Source: Oceanobacillus sp. CFH 90083 (GTDB lineage: Bacteria; Bacillota; Bacilli; Bacillales; Amphibacillaceae). From it: DNA of 64,000 nucleotides. This document shows, piece by piece, positions 31,826 to 41,132 of this stretch. The DNA lies in assembly GCF_009389585.1 (NCBI RefSeq), contig NZ_VIYG01000010.1, forward strand, positions 62,001 through 126,000, given 5' to 3'. The notes beneath the pieces are model-generated. The model made no database searches. It was not told where the DNA came from and saw only the letters and a list, made by a program, of their open reading frames with translations. A program made the translations under genes and the position numbers. The first letter of the stretch is position 1, and each line of letters opens with the position of its first letter.

Positions 31826-32542
31826 ATGAAACCAGAACAATTTGTACAAGCATTGGCGGAAAAGGGAATAACATTAAATGAATCCCAGCAAAAAGCATTT
31901 GATATTTATTTCAAAGAGCTTGTCGAATGGAATGAAAAAATAAATTTAACAGCAATTACAGAAAAAGAAGAAGTCTATGAAAAACATTTCTATGATTGCA
32001 TTACCGCAGCCTTCTATACAGATATGACGCAGGAGCTATCTATTTGTGATATTGGTGCAGGAGCGGGGTTTCCAAGTATTCCATTGAAAATATGTTTTCC
32101 GCATTTAAAAATAACCATTATTGATTCTTTAAAAAAACGGATTACTTTTTTAAATCACTTAGCAAATAAACTGGAACTGACTGGTGTCGCATTTTACCAT
32201 GATCGTGCGGAGAATGCAGGAAAAAATGAAGTGTTCCGGGAACAATATGATCTAGTAACTGCCAGAGCAGTAGCCAGAATGTCTGTATTGAGCGAATTAT
32301 GTCTCCCATTTGTGAAGAAAGGTGGTTATTTTGTTGCCATGAAAGGTTCGCAGGCAAATGAGGAGCTGGAAATAGGTAAAGCTGCGATTGAATTGCTTGG
32401 GGGTGAGGTAGAATCAATGAATACCTTTACACTTTCTCAGGATGCCGGGGAACGCTCCATTATTAAAATTGCTAAGAAACGTAAAACACCAAAAAAATAT
32501 CCCAGAAAAGCCGGATTGCCAAATAAAGAGCCGATTGAATAA
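31826..32542 (+). CDS. rsmG: 16S rRNA (guanine-527-N7) methyltransferase RsmG (GidB)
   Basis: 238-residue SAM-dependent methyltransferase acting on G527 (E. coli numbering) of 16S rRNA. The SAM-binding motif is [20 protein letters not shown], preceded by the substrate region [11 protein letters not shown] and followed by [15 protein letters not shown]. The C-terminus is basic ([18 protein letters not shown]). ATG behind AGAAGGGG. Loss of this enzyme gives low-level streptomycin resistance in B. subtilis. Confidence 0.97.
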   Translation: MKPEQFVQALAEKGITLNESQQKAFDIYFKELVEWNEKINLTAITEKEEVYEKHFYDCITAAFYTDMTQELSICDIGAGAGFPSIPLKICFPHLKITIIDSLKKRITFLNHLANKLELTGVAFYHDRAENAGKNEVFREQYDLVTARAVARMSVLSELCLPFVKKGGYFVAMKGSQANEELEIGKAAIELLGGEVESMNTFTLSQDAGERSIIKIAKKRKTPKKYPRKAGLPNKEPIE

Positions 32543-32725
32543 AATTTCAGACAGATACGCTTTAGATTATTTAAACGCATTTTATATTTTTTCAGCGGTA
32601 TGTATGGTAAAATAAAACTATACATACCAATTGTTTGTTGTTGTATTATGTGAAGCATTGATGCTATTATAGGAATGTTATAGGTGTTGATTTACTAGAT
32701 GAATTCACTAAATATTTATTCAAGA

Positions 32726-32784
32726 AAAAATAGAGAGCTTTTGTTAAATGCAGAGCCTCGATACCGAACTCTCTTTATTTTTAA
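32726..32784 (+). terminator. Terminator-like hairpin after rsmG
   Basis: AATAGAGAG and CTCTCTTTATT form a stem with a long loop and a TTTTTA tail, about 185 nt after the rsmG stop. Confidence 0.5.
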
Positions 32785-32824
32785 GATAAGGAAATAGGCA
32801 GAGTTAACGAACCAATAAAGATAA

Positions 32825-32840
32825 TGTTTCACGTGAAACA
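32825..32840. promoter_or_regulatory. parS centromere site 1
   Basis: TGTTTCACGTGAAACA is a perfect 16-bp palindrome and fits the Bacillus parS consensus. It lies just before noc, where ParB (Spo0J) is expected to load and slide. Confidence 0.95.
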
Positions 32841-32846
32841 TTATTT

Positions 32847-32942
32847 TTTACACTTTAAGAAAGTATACAAAATTCAAGGAAGAAAGTATCGCAACTAAGA
32901 CTGTCACCTAAAAGCTTGGTGACAATCAAGTTTTCTTTAAGT
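32847..32942 (+). repeat. Dispersed mosaic repeat, copy C
   Basis: Begins CACTTTAAGAAAGTATACAA, then AAAGTATCGCAACTAAGAC, and ends with the hairpin TGTCACC/GGTGACA followed by ATCAAGTTTTCTTTAA. The arms of the hairpin differ from those in copy B (GGCAA/TTGCC) while the flanks are the same. It starts 7-10 bp after parS site 1. Confidence 0.8.
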
Positions 32943-33096
32943 GAAGAGCAAGTGTGAATGTAATATGCATAATCTCTGATAGATAAAGTAAACTTACAGC
33001 CAGTTATATTGCAAGAAATTTTTGCATAAAGCTTCGAGCTTTTATTTATATAGATGGAATAATGAGTTTGTTAAATTTAGAAGGTGGTGTCAGCAA

Positions 33097-33954
33097 GTGG
33101 TAAGTCCTTTTAATCGGATATTTGGAAAAAGCGATAAGGATCCAATAGATACAGATAAGGTTTCCTATTCTTCAGATGAAGTGATTCAAATCGATATCGA
33201 TAAAATTCAGGCTAATCGCTACCAGCCACGAACGATTTTTCAAGAGGAAAAGATAAAAGAATTAGCACAAACCATACACACACATGGCATAATTCAGCCA
33301 ATTGTCGTTCGTAAATTAGATGATGATTCCTTTGAATTGATTGCAGGGGAGAGAAGATGGAGAGCAGTTCAGCATTTGGGCTGGAAACAAGTGTCGGCAA
33401 TTATTCGTGAAATGAGCGATACAGAAACAGCTTCTGTTGCGCTTATTGAAAACCTGCAGCGTGAAGAATTGACTGTCATTGAAGAAGCTATTGCATATAA
33501 TAAGCTGTTGGAGCTGCATAATTTGACGCAGGAAGCACTAGCGCAGCGTCTTGGTAAAAACCAGTCTACAATTGCAAATAAACTGCGCTTATTAAAACTG
33601 CCGCAAGAAGTACAGGATGCTTTGTTAGAAAAATTAATAACAGAAAGGCATGCCCGTGCTTTGATTAAGTTAAAGAATGAGGAACAGCAGCTGCTTGTGT
33701 TAAAAGAAATTCTTGAGAAAGAATGGAATGTGAAGCAAACAGAAGAGCGAATTGCTAAAATTAATGAACCAAAAGATGAGAAGAAGAAGACAAAACCGAA
33801 ATTAAAGGGTATTAATAAAGATGTCCGGATTGCTATGAATACAATCAGACAGTCCCTCAACATGGTTTCAGATACTGGTGTCGATGTAGAATCAGATGAG
33901 CAGGAACTGGATGATTACTATCAAATAACGATTAAAATACCAAAACAAAAATAG
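33097..33954 (+). CDS. noc: Nucleoid occlusion protein Noc
   Basis: 285-residue ParB paralogue that binds its own sites and blocks Z-ring assembly over the nucleoid. After a short amphipathic N-terminus ([10 protein letters not shown], the likely membrane-targeting helix) come the ParB CTP-binding motifs ([23 protein letters not shown]), the HTH region ([21 protein letters not shown]) and the dimer end ([14 protein letters not shown]). The GTG at 33097 follows AAGGTGGTG by about 7 nt. Its position, one gene before soj-spo0J, agrees with B. subtilis noc. A consensus Noc site is present at 49980. Confidence 0.95.
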   Translation: MVSPFNRIFGKSDKDPIDTDKVSYSSDEVIQIDIDKIQANRYQPRTIFQEEKIKELAQTIHTHGIIQPIVVRKLDDDSFELIAGERRWRAVQHLGWKQVSAIIREMSDTETASVALIENLQREELTVIEEAIAYNKLLELHNLTQEALAQRLGKNQSTIANKLRLLKLPQEVQDALLEKLITERHARALIKLKNEEQQLLVLKEILEKEWNVKQTEERIAKINEPKDEKKKTKPKLKGINKDVRIAMNTIRQSLNMVSDTGVDVESDEQELDDYYQITIKIPKQK

Positions 33955-33985
33955 CAGCAGAATTACTGGCATATATATTTCTTTG

Positions 33986-34016
33986 CCCATCTTCCATTAG
34001 ATGGGTATTTATTTTG
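33986..34016 (+). terminator. Intrinsic terminator after noc
   Basis: CCCATCT and AGATGGG form a 7-bp stem, followed by TATTTATTTT. Confidence 0.7.
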
Positions 34017-34201
34017 AAGTAATGGAAGACGGAGGCATTTTCTAGTGGTACTTTATATTATTCTATATTAAAATTAAATTAAAATATGCTAGAATGCATC
34101 GTAATTTCAAAAAAAATGCTATGATAGTGAATATAGAAGTGATTGCTCAAGTTTTTTATCAAGAAAGATTTGAACAACCTCCGGGTAAGGTAGGTGTCAA
34201 C

Positions 34202-34975
34202 ATGGGAAAAATTATATCCATCGCAAATCAAAAAGGTGGCGTTGGAAAGACAACATCGTCTGTGAATGTCAGTGCTTGTTTAGCTTCGTTGGGGAATAAA
34301 GTATTACTCGTTGATACAGACCCTCAAGGCAATGCAACAAGTGGTGTTGGTGTGAATAAGGCAGATGTGAATCAATGTATCTATAATGTATTAGTAGAGG
34401 ATACACCGGCAGAAGACGTCATTGTTCCTTCCAATTTAGAGAATTTAGATATTATTCCTGCCACAATTCAGCTGGCAGGATCAGAAATTGAACTTGTTCC
34501 GATTATTTCAAGGGAAATTCGCTTGAAATCTGCATTAGGTGAGATAAAAGATCAGTATGATTATATTATTATTGATTGTCCTCCCTCCTTGGGCTTATTG
34601 ACAATCAATGCATTAACTGCATCAGATACGGTAATGATTCCAGTACAATGTGAGTATTATGCATTGGAAGGCTTGAGTCAGCTATTAAATACGATAAGGC
34701 TGGTGCAAAAGCATTTAAATAAAGAATTAATGATTGAAGGAGTCCTTTTAACGATGCTGGATGCACGTACCAATCTTGGCATTCAAGTAATTGAAGAAGT
34801 GAAAAAATATTTTCAAGACAAAGTATTTGAAACCATTATTCCAAGAAATGTTCGTTTGGGTGAGGCACCGAGTCACGGTCAGCCGATTATTTCTTATGAT
34901 TCCAAATCTCGTGGTGCAGAGGTATATCTTGATTTAGCGAAGGAAGTGATGACAAATGCCGAGAGGGTTAGGTAA
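34202..34975 (+). CDS. soj: Chromosome partitioning ATPase ParA (Soj)
   Basis: 257-residue deviant Walker ATPase that works with Spo0J and parS in origin segregation and also controls DnaA. The P-loop is [20 protein letters not shown], switch regions DTDPQGNAT and [16 protein letters not shown]. The ATG at 34202 follows AAGGTAGGTG; longer in-frame starts lack a site. Its last 20 bp overlap spo0J. Confidence 0.97.
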   Translation: MGKIISIANQKGGVGKTTSSVNVSACLASLGNKVLLVDTDPQGNATSGVGVNKADVNQCIYNVLVEDTPAEDVIVPSNLENLDIIPATIQLAGSEIELVPIISREIRLKSALGEIKDQYDYIIIDCPPSLGLLTINALTASDTVMIPVQCEYYALEGLSQLLNTIRLVQKHLNKELMIEGVLLTMLDARTNLGIQVIEEVKKYFQDKVFETIIPRNVRLGEAPSHGQPIISYDSKSRGAEVYLDLAKEVMTNAERVR

Positions 34976-35795
34976 AGGAATTAATGCGTTGTTTCCAGAA
35001 GCTGAAAAAGACAGTAAAGATCATATTCAAGAGATTGAAATATCTAATTGTCGTCCCAATCCTTATCAGCCAAGGAAGAGCTTTCAAGCAGATTCTATTG
35101 AAGAGCTGAAGGATTCCATTAAAGAATATGGTGTTATTCAGCCAATTATTGTCCGAAAAAGCCTCAAGGGTTTTGAAATTGTTGTCGGTGAAAGAAGGTT
35201 TCGGGCGGCAAAAGAAGCAGGACTCAGGACTATTCCTGCTATTATCCGGGAATTAACGGATGAACGCATGATGGAAGTTGCATTATTAGAAAACCTGCAG
35301 CGTGAGAACCTGACTCCCATTGAAGAAGCACAAGCCTATGCGAATTTAGTAGAAAAGCTGAAAATTACACAGCATGTCCTTTCTGAAAGGTTAGGAAAAA
35401 GCCGCTCTCATATTGCAAATATGATTCGTTTATTATCCTTACCTGATGAAGTGATTGCTCATATTAATAATGGTGATCTGTCTATGGGGCATGGACGGGC
35501 ACTTCTTGGCCTAAAAGATCGGGATGCAATCCTTGTTCTGGCTAATAAGATCCGCAAAGAAAAATTGAATGTCCGGCAGGTAGAAAAGCTTATTATCGAA
35601 ATGAACGAAAAACAGATAAAGAAACAGAAGAAAAAGCCGAAAAAGGATATATTTATCCAGGAAAGAGAAACGGTACTTCGGGATACACTTGGAACAGCTG
35701 TCCATATTCATAAAGGGAAGAAAAAAGGTAAAATAGAAATTGAATTTTACAATGATGATGATCTAAACCGTATATTGGAATATCTTGAAAAATAA
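34956..35795 (+). CDS. spo0J: Chromosome partitioning protein ParB (Spo0J)
   Basis: 279-residue CTP-dependent sliding clamp that loads at parS and recruits condensin. It has the CTP-binding motifs [22 protein letters not shown] and [14 protein letters not shown], the parS-binding HTH ([20 protein letters not shown]) and a C-terminal dimer domain ending [13 protein letters not shown]. The start (ATG at 34956) lies inside the soj reading frame, indicating translational coupling. Two parS sites occur in the window. Confidence 0.97.
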   Translation: MPRGLGKGINALFPEAEKDSKDHIQEIEISNCRPNPYQPRKSFQADSIEELKDSIKEYGVIQPIIVRKSLKGFEIVVGERRFRAAKEAGLRTIPAIIRELTDERMMEVALLENLQRENLTPIEEAQAYANLVEKLKITQHVLSERLGKSRSHIANMIRLLSLPDEVIAHINNGDLSMGHGRALLGLKDRDAILVLANKIRKEKLNVRQVEKLIIEMNEKQIKKQKKKPKKDIFIQERETVLRDTLGTAVHIHKGKKKGKIEIEFYNDDDLNRILEYLEK

Positions 35796-35796
35796 T

Positions 35797-35851
35797 AAAT
35801 AGCCGATGTATTCTTTATGACTATTCATGAGAATATAACGGCTATTTTTTT
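35797..35851 (+). terminator. Intrinsic terminator of soj-spo0J
   Basis: AATAGCCG and CGGCTATT pair at the base, ATTCT and AGAAT inside, followed by a T7 run. Confidence 0.8.
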
Positions 35852-36088
35852 ATGGTTATAGATGAAAATATTGAGTATACAAAGGACAAGGAATTTGATG
35901 AGATTCAAGCTAATACGATGATTTTGGACTATTTATCCAAAAATAATTATATAACACGAAAAGAAGTAGAAAGACTTTGCGGTTTTTCGCCAGCTACAAG
36001 TAAGAGGATCTTAAAAGGTTTAAGAGATCAGGGAAAAATCGTTTTAGTGGGTCAAAATAAATCCAGTAAGTACCAATTAAAAGAATAA
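35852..36088 (+). pseudogene. Winged-helix fragment after spo0J, probable gene remnant
   Basis: 78 codons from an ATG that lies in the T tract of the spo0J terminator; no ribosome binding site is present. The reading MILDYLSKNNYITRKEVERL followed by CGFSPATSKRILKGLRDQGK is a winged helix-turn-helix like the C-terminal domain of AlbA_2/AAA_4-type ATP-binding regulators. Most likely it is the surviving end of a larger gene. A small stand-alone regulator translated from an unusual start is the alternative. Confidence 0.4.
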
Positions 36089-36343
36089 GCGGTCTGTAAA
36101 TGAGCCGCAAATCAAAAATATTAAAAAACTGTATTTAAATGGGATTTCTGGGAGTTATAGTAAAAGGAATTTTTTAGGGGAATTAAAATTGCAAATATAG
36201 ATGTCTATGGAAAGTAAATCATAAGACAAGATACCGCCCGGTTATCCTGTCTTTTTTAATATTCATTTACATAGATAGCTGATTATGATGTAGAATGCTT
36301 TTACTACAATATTATAACTCATATTGGAATATAATGGTTAAAA

Positions 36344-36360
36344 AGTTTCCTTAAAGAAAA
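36344..36360. promoter_or_regulatory. Candidate MntR box 1
   Basis: AGTTTCCTTAAAGAAAA resembles the inverse of the B. subtilis MntR operator TTTGCCTTAAGGAAAAC as I recall it. It lies 24 bp upstream of the -35 element of the mnt operon. Confidence 0.45.
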
Positions 36361-36383
36361 ATAATAGACAAGATAAAATTTAC

Positions 36384-36412
36384 TTGACAAAATGAAATAC
36401 ACTGCATAAAGT
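36384..36412 (+). promoter_or_regulatory. Sigma-A promoter of mntABCD
   Basis: TTGACA (perfect) and TAAAGT with a 17-bp spacer, start site near 36419. Confidence 0.65.
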
Positions 36413-36429
36413 AGGTGTTAGATAATAAA

Positions 36430-36446
36430 GTTTACCGTATGCAAAA
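36430..36446. promoter_or_regulatory. Candidate MntR box 2
   Basis: GTTTACCGTATGCAAAA has the same GTTT-CC-TA-GCAAA skeleton as the MntR operator. It lies about 10-27 bp after the predicted start site, a place where a repressor would block transcription. Confidence 0.45.
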
Positions 36447-36463
36447 ATAAAGGGAGGAAGAAA

Positions 36464-37423
36464 ATGGAGAACGTTTGGAAGAAAGCACTTTGCTTGGCTA
36501 TGGTAATAGGAATATTATTTTTAGCAGCTTGCGGGTCAGATAGTAAAGAAGGAAATGCAAGTGAAGAAGAGGGCGATGAACCAATTGAAATTGTCACAAC
36601 AATTGCGCAAATAGGCGAGCCCTTATCTGTCATTGGCGGCGATCTAGTACACGTAGAAAGTCTAATGGGACCATCTGTGGATCCGCATTTATATAATCCT
36701 ACACAAAGCGATATTTCTAAGTTGTATGATGCAGATATTATTTTTTTCAATGGCTTAAATTTAGAAGCAAATATGGTTGAACCATTAGAGGCTATTGGAA
36801 CAGAAAAGCCAGTATTAGCAATCGGTGAAACATTGCCGGAGAGTGTTCTTTTAGACGATGAGGAAGAAGCAGGAGCTACTGATCCACACATATGGTTTGA
36901 TTATCACTTATGGCAGGATGCACTGGATGCAGCTGTAGAAGAATTGAAAGAATATGCTCCAGAGCATGCAGATACCTTAGAAGCAGGGAAGCAGGAGTAT
37001 TTTGCACAATTACAAGCGTTAGATGAAGAAGCGGCTAAATTACAAGATATTCCTGAAGCACAACGTGTATTAGTAACAGCCCATGATGCATTTGGTTATT
37101 TTGGCAAATTGCATGATATAGAAGTCATTGGTTTACAAGGGTTAAGTACGGAGAGTGAAATTGGTGTATCTGATATTAATGATACAATTACGATCATTGC
37201 AGAGAATCAAGTTCCGGCAATTTTTGTTGAAAGCAGTGTAAATCAGGACTCCATCAATGCAGTTATCGAAGGAGCTGCCGATAATGGTGTAGAAGTGGAA
37301 GTCGGCGGAGAATTGTATTCTGATGCAATGGGAGAAGCAGGATCAGAAGAAGGCACATACATCGGAATGTATAAGCATAATATAGACACAATCTATGAAG
37401 CTTTATCTGGAGGAGATGAGTAA
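36464..37423 (+). CDS. mntA: Manganese ABC transporter, substrate-binding lipoprotein
   Basis: 319-residue cluster A-I metal-binding lipoprotein. Signal peptide with lipobox LAAC (cysteine near residue 24), then metal ligands expected at the histidine of SVDPHLYNPT, the histidine of TDPHIWFDYH, the glutamate in VIGLQGLSTESEIG/FVESSV and the aspartate in GGELYSDAMGEAG. The last stretch, with GTYIGMYKHNIDTI, is close to MntA of B. subtilis, which favours manganese over zinc. ATG behind GGGAGGAAG. First gene of a four-gene operon. Confidence 0.9.
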   Translation: MENVWKKALCLAMVIGILFLAACGSDSKEGNASEEEGDEPIEIVTTIAQIGEPLSVIGGDLVHVESLMGPSVDPHLYNPTQSDISKLYDADIIFFNGLNLEANMVEPLEAIGTEKPVLAIGETLPESVLLDDEEEAGATDPHIWFDYHLWQDALDAAVEELKEYAPEHADTLEAGKQEYFAQLQALDEEAAKLQDIPEAQRVLVTAHDAFGYFGKLHDIEVIGLQGLSTESEIGVSDINDTITIIAENQVPAIFVESSVNQDSINAVIEGAADNGVEVEVGGELYSDAMGEAGSEEGTYIGMYKHNIDTIYEALSGGDE

Positions 37424-38189
37424 GGTGGCAGCAGCTGTTATAAGCGTAGATGGTTTATCCGCTTCCTATCAAAAAAATACCGTATTGCATGATGTAAATT
37501 TTCAAGTTAGAGAAGGAACCATTACAGCAATTGTCGGACCCAATGGAGCTGGCAAATCAACGCTAATTAAAACCATGTTAGGCCTGCATCCCAAACTGAC
37601 AGGAAATGTAAGATTTTGGGATGATGCTTTTAAAACAGCAAAAAAGAAAATCGGATATGTGCCTCAACGCGGCTCTGTGGACTGGGATTTTCCGACAGAT
37701 GCACTGGATGTTGTAACCATGGGCTTATATGGGAAGATAGGCTGGTTTCGGATTCCTTCTAAAAAGCATAAAGAAAAGGCGATGCAAGCTTTAAAGAAAA
37801 TGGGAATGGAAGCTTATGCACATCGGCAAATCAGTCAGTTATCAGGAGGGCAGCAGCAGCGGGTATTCTTAGCACGTGCATTGGCCCAGGATGCTGAGCT
37901 GTACTTTATGGATGAACCACTGGCCGGAGTAGATGCGTCCACAGAAAAAGCAATTATGGCTATTTTGAAGGAATTAAAAAGCAGGGGAAAGACTGTATTG
38001 GTCGTCCATCATGATTTACAAACAGTTCCTGAATATTTTGATCATGTTTTATTTTTAAATAAAAAAGTATATGCACATGGTGAGACAGAAAAAGTATTTA
38101 CCAAAGACAATATTGCAACAACGTATGGTGGAGATATGCAATGGGTTGGAAAGGGAGATCAATATGTTATCCAATCTACTTCACACTAA
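37416..38189 (+). CDS. mntB: Manganese ABC transporter, ATP-binding protein
   Basis: 257-residue ABC ATPase. Walker A is VGPNGAGKSTLIKTMLGL, the signature is QLSGGQQQRVFLARALA and Walker B is LYFMDEPLAGVD, followed by the H-loop VLVVHHDLQTV. The frame overlaps the end of mntA. The ATG at 37416 is very close to GGAGG; a GTG at 37425, just after the mntA stop, has 11-nt spacing and may be the true start. Confidence 0.93.
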   Translation: MSKVAAAVISVDGLSASYQKNTVLHDVNFQVREGTITAIVGPNGAGKSTLIKTMLGLHPKLTGNVRFWDDAFKTAKKKIGYVPQRGSVDWDFPTDALDVVTMGLYGKIGWFRIPSKKHKEKAMQALKKMGMEAYAHRQISQLSGGQQQRVFLARALAQDAELYFMDEPLAGVDASTEKAIMAILKELKSRGKTVLVVHHDLQTVPEYFDHVLFLNKKVYAHGETEKVFTKDNIATTYGGDMQWVGKGDQYVIQSTSH

Positions 38190-39084
38190 TACGATGTGGG
38201 TTATGACAAGTACCATGATTCTGGGAATTGCTGCTGGAGGAATTGGCTGCTTAGCTTATTGGAAAAAGCAAAATCTGATGAGTGATGCTTTATCCCATGC
38301 AGCACTTCCCGGAGTTGTTGTAGCTTTCTTCATTATACAGGAAAAAAATCTGCTGCTGCTTGTTATCGGTGCAGCAATCAGTGCTCTCTTAGGAGCATTC
38401 CTTATTCAATGGATCACCAATACATCAAGAATTACAGAAGATACGGCAATGGGGATGATATTATCGGTCTTTTATGGCGGCGGTGTGATGCTGCTAGCTA
38501 TTGCAAATCGCTCTGCCGGAGGAAACCAGAGTGGGCTAAACAGCTTTATATATGGGCAGGCGGCAGCGATGGTCCGTTCCGATGTCATTACGATGATGGT
38601 GTTAGCATCTATTGTTATTTTCATCATTTTCATCGCTTTTAAAGAATGGAAATTATTTTTGTTTGATGCTTCCTTTGCAAAAGGGATCGGATTATCTGTT
38701 CGTGGTATGAATGTGCTTTATACCACAGTACTGGTCACAACAATTGTGATTGGAATACAGGCTGTTGGTGTTATTCTGATGGCAGCCATGCTAATTATTC
38801 CGGCTGTCAGCGCGAGGTATTGGACGCATTCCTTTAAAATGATGATTATCCTTTCTTCTGTTGTCGGCGGTATATCTGGTGCAGCTGGTACCTGGATAAG
38901 TTCTACGGGAAGCGGATTGCCGACAGGACCATTTATTGTGTTGGTTTCTGCGACTATTTTTGTTCTTTCTTTGTTATTTGGGAAGGAAAAAGGAATTATT
39001 ATCCGTTTCATTCAGTTTAAAATACAGCAGCGATCCTCTAAAGAAGATTATCCATTGACAGCCGGAAAAGGAGGGTCACAATGA
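38164..39084 (+). CDS. mntC: Manganese ABC transporter, permease 1
   Basis: 306-residue integral membrane protein of the ABC-3 family with eight or nine hydrophobic segments. The loop LMSDALSHAALPGVV near residue 40 and the late VGVILMAAMLIIPAVSARYW are family marks. The ATG at 38164 follows GGGAG and overlaps mntB by 26 bp. It forms the channel together with the second permease. Confidence 0.92.
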   Translation: MLSNLLHTNTMWVMTSTMILGIAAGGIGCLAYWKKQNLMSDALSHAALPGVVVAFFIIQEKNLLLLVIGAAISALLGAFLIQWITNTSRITEDTAMGMILSVFYGGGVMLLAIANRSAGGNQSGLNSFIYGQAAAMVRSDVITMMVLASIVIFIIFIAFKEWKLFLFDASFAKGIGLSVRGMNVLYTTVLVTTIVIGIQAVGVILMAAMLIIPAVSARYWTHSFKMMIILSSVVGGISGAAGTWISSTGSGLPTGPFIVLVSATIFVLSLLFGKEKGIIIRFIQFKIQQRSSKEDYPLTAGKGGSQ

Positions 39085-39968
39085 CATATACGATGTGGAT
39101 TATTTTAACAGCATCACTTGTAGGCCTTTCCTGTGGCTTAATTGGTGTATATCTCATTTTGAAAAAGCAGGCGATGATGGCGGATGCCATTAGCCATACG
39201 GTGCTATTAGGAATTGTATCAGCTTATCTGGTGACACAGCAAATGACAGGAACAGCGATGCTGGTGGGCGGTATTTTAGCTGGACTTCTCACGGCATTCC
39301 TTGTTCAATCGCTTAATAACTTAAAGGTGCAGCATGATGCTTCACTGGGAATTGTATTTACAACATTGTTTGCAATCGGGGTTATTCTCATCTCTACCTC
39401 TGTTGGTAACGTACATTTAGATGTACAGCATGCCTTGATGGGAGAGATTACATTTGTTCCATTTGCAACGATAGATATTCCTTTGATTGGAGCTGTTCCA
39501 AAAGCAACAGCATTACTTGGCCTTGTCTTAATTGTAGTGATTTTCTTCATCATTGCCTTTTATAAGGAATGGAAAATTACCTCTTTTGATCCGGCATTAG
39601 CAGCAAGTATCGGTATTCCAGTCGTTTTCTTTCACTATTTATTTATGACACTTGTATCGATAACAACAGTGGCTTCTTTCGATGCAGTTGGTGCGATACT
39701 AGTAGTTGCGATGCTGATTACGCCGGCAGCAGCGGCTTATTTATGGACGGATAAGTTAGTTGTCATGCTGTTTCTAAGCGGCGGATTTGGGGTATTATCT
39801 GCCATCACAGGTTATTGGGTAGCAACATGGCTCGATACGTCTATTTCCGGGTCGATGGCATTTGCAACGGGATGTATCTTTTTTATAAGTTTTATCTTTT
39901 CACCAAAGCATGGGCTGATTTCAAAATGGGTGCGACCTGCGGGAGTCAGTGAAGAGCAAGGAATATAG
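39081..39968 (+). CDS. mntD: Manganese ABC transporter, permease 2
   Basis: 295-residue ABC-3 family permease, paralogous to the previous gene and starting in the overlap ATGA. It shares the pattern MMADAISHTVLLGIV, and VGAILVVAMLITPAAAAYLW. Two different permeases in one operon match B. subtilis mntCD and suggest a heterodimeric channel. A terminator follows. Confidence 0.92.
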   Translation: MTYTMWIILTASLVGLSCGLIGVYLILKKQAMMADAISHTVLLGIVSAYLVTQQMTGTAMLVGGILAGLLTAFLVQSLNNLKVQHDASLGIVFTTLFAIGVILISTSVGNVHLDVQHALMGEITFVPFATIDIPLIGAVPKATALLGLVLIVVIFFIIAFYKEWKITSFDPALAASIGIPVVFFHYLFMTLVSITTVASFDAVGAILVVAMLITPAAAAYLWTDKLVVMLFLSGGFGVLSAITGYWVATWLDTSISGSMAFATGCIFFISFIFSPKHGLISKWVRPAGVSEEQGI

Positions 39969-39983
39969 GAGATTTTCATAAAA

Positions 39984-40025
39984 AAAAGGATTTTCATATC
40001 GAGCAGGATATGGAGTTCCTTTTTC
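39984..40025 (+). terminator. Intrinsic terminator of the mnt operon
   Basis: AAAGGA/TCCTTT pair at the base and CATATC/GATATG inside around GAGCAG, then a T-rich tail. Confidence 0.7.
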
Positions 40026-40030
40026 TTTTG

Positions 40031-40130
40031 CACTTTAAGAAAGTATACAAAAATTAAAGGAATAAAGTATAAGCGCAACTAAGGCAATCCTACGCCTTTC
40101 AGGCTTGGCTTGCCAAGTTTTCTTGATTAT
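40031..40130 (+). repeat. Dispersed mosaic repeat, copy B
   Basis: Begins CACTTTAAGAAAGTATACAA (identical to copy C), continues AAAGTATAAGCGCAACTAAG, and ends with the hairpin GGCAA ... CTTTCAGGCTTGGC ... TTGCC and AAGTTTTCTTGA (close to copies A and E). It thus joins the front of one subtype to the back of another. parS site 2 follows 20 bp later. Confidence 0.8.
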
Positions 40131-40149
40131 ACTATGGATAAAAGAAAAA

Positions 40150-40165
40150 TGTTTCACGTGGAACA
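40150..40165. promoter_or_regulatory. parS centromere site 2
   Basis: TGTTTCACGTGGAACA; its minus strand reads TGTTCCACGTGAAACA, the parS sequence found inside B. subtilis spo0J. About 7.3 kb from site 1. Confidence 0.93.
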
Positions 40166-40328
40166 TGTAATAAACAAGAGGTATCTGTAAAGTGAAATTT
40201 TACTTCGTTTTCGTTTTATAAATGTGGGACGGCGGGGGATTGCTAAAATCATTGGAGACTGCAATGGTTTGTCCCATTTAAAACCGTTACGGTGTAGTAA
40301 AACCTCATAAACATAGGAGGAGCAGGAA

Positions 40329-41033
40329 GTGGCTTTATTTGGAACGATTGTTAATTTAGTATTTATTATTATTGGAAGTATTATTGGTTTGTTTTTCACA
40401 AAAATCCCGGAACGGTTTAAAGAGACAGTGATGAATGGAATTGGGCTGGCAATCGTTTTAATTGGTCTGCAAATGGCATTACAAACGGAGCAAATTATTG
40501 TTGTCTTATTAAGCTTATTATCTGGAGCAATCATTGGCGAGGGGTTAAAGATAGAAGAAGGGTTAAATCGTTTTGGAACATGGATAGGCTATCGTTTTGC
40601 CGCTAATGAAAATGATACCAGCATTTCTCAAGGCTTTGTGACAGCTTCTCTTATATTTTGTGTCGGAGCAATGGCAATTATTGGGTCTTTAGACAGCGGC
40701 ATCCGTGGAGATCATGGTATTTTGATTACCAAAGGGATTATTGATGGCTTTACTTCTCTTGTCTTAACAACGACATTAGGTATTGGTGTTATCTTATCAG
40801 CTATTCCAGTTGTACTTTACCAGGGAACGATTACACTTTTGGCAACGCAAATTGACAGGTGGGTGCCGGCTGCTTTTTTAGATGGATTAATTGTCGAGCT
40901 GACAGCCGTTGGCGGGCTGCTTATTCTTGCAATTGGATTAAATTTATTAAATATCACTAAGATTCGGATTGGAAATTTATTACCCAGTATTTTGACCGTG
41001 GTGCTGGTTTATTATGTGTTTACTTTGTTTTAA
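40329..41033 (+). CDS. DUF554 membrane protein (YdfK-like)
   Basis: 234-residue hydrophobic protein with six or seven membrane segments. The sequence FGTIVNLVFIIIGSIIGLFF at the start, GLAIVLIGLQMAL, and IFCVGAMAIIGSLDSGIRGD are features of DUF554, an uncharacterised family of possible transporters. It begins at GTG behind AGGAGGAG. Members are often found near soj-spo0J in Bacillaceae; the role is unknown. Confidence 0.82.
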   Translation: MALFGTIVNLVFIIIGSIIGLFFTKIPERFKETVMNGIGLAIVLIGLQMALQTEQIIVVLLSLLSGAIIGEGLKIEEGLNRFGTWIGYRFAANENDTSISQGFVTASLIFCVGAMAIIGSLDSGIRGDHGILITKGIIDGFTSLVLTTTLGIGVILSAIPVVLYQGTITLLATQIDRWVPAAFLDGLIVELTAVGGLLILAIGLNLLNITKIRIGNLLPSILTVVLVYYVFTLF

Positions 41034-41047
41034 AAACAAAAAATAGC

Positions 41048-41076
41048 AAAAATCGGGTGGAGATGCCCGATTTTTT
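41048..41076 (+). terminator. Intrinsic terminator after the DUF554 gene
   Basis: AAAAATCGGG and CCCGATTTTT form a 10-bp stem with a T6 tail. Confidence 0.85.
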
Positions 41077-41132
41077 CGATCTATTGTAATCAACTGGGGA
41101 GGAAAATTTTCCGATGACAGTTTCACTTTACA

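Larger units (their letters stand above)
36089..36463. other. Control region of the mnt operon
   Basis: About 375 bases without a gene. They hold a terminator-like hairpin (AAGACA ... TGTCTT with T6, 36223-36257), two candidate MntR boxes (36344-36360 and 36430-36446) and a promoter (36384-36412). Confidence 0.55.
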
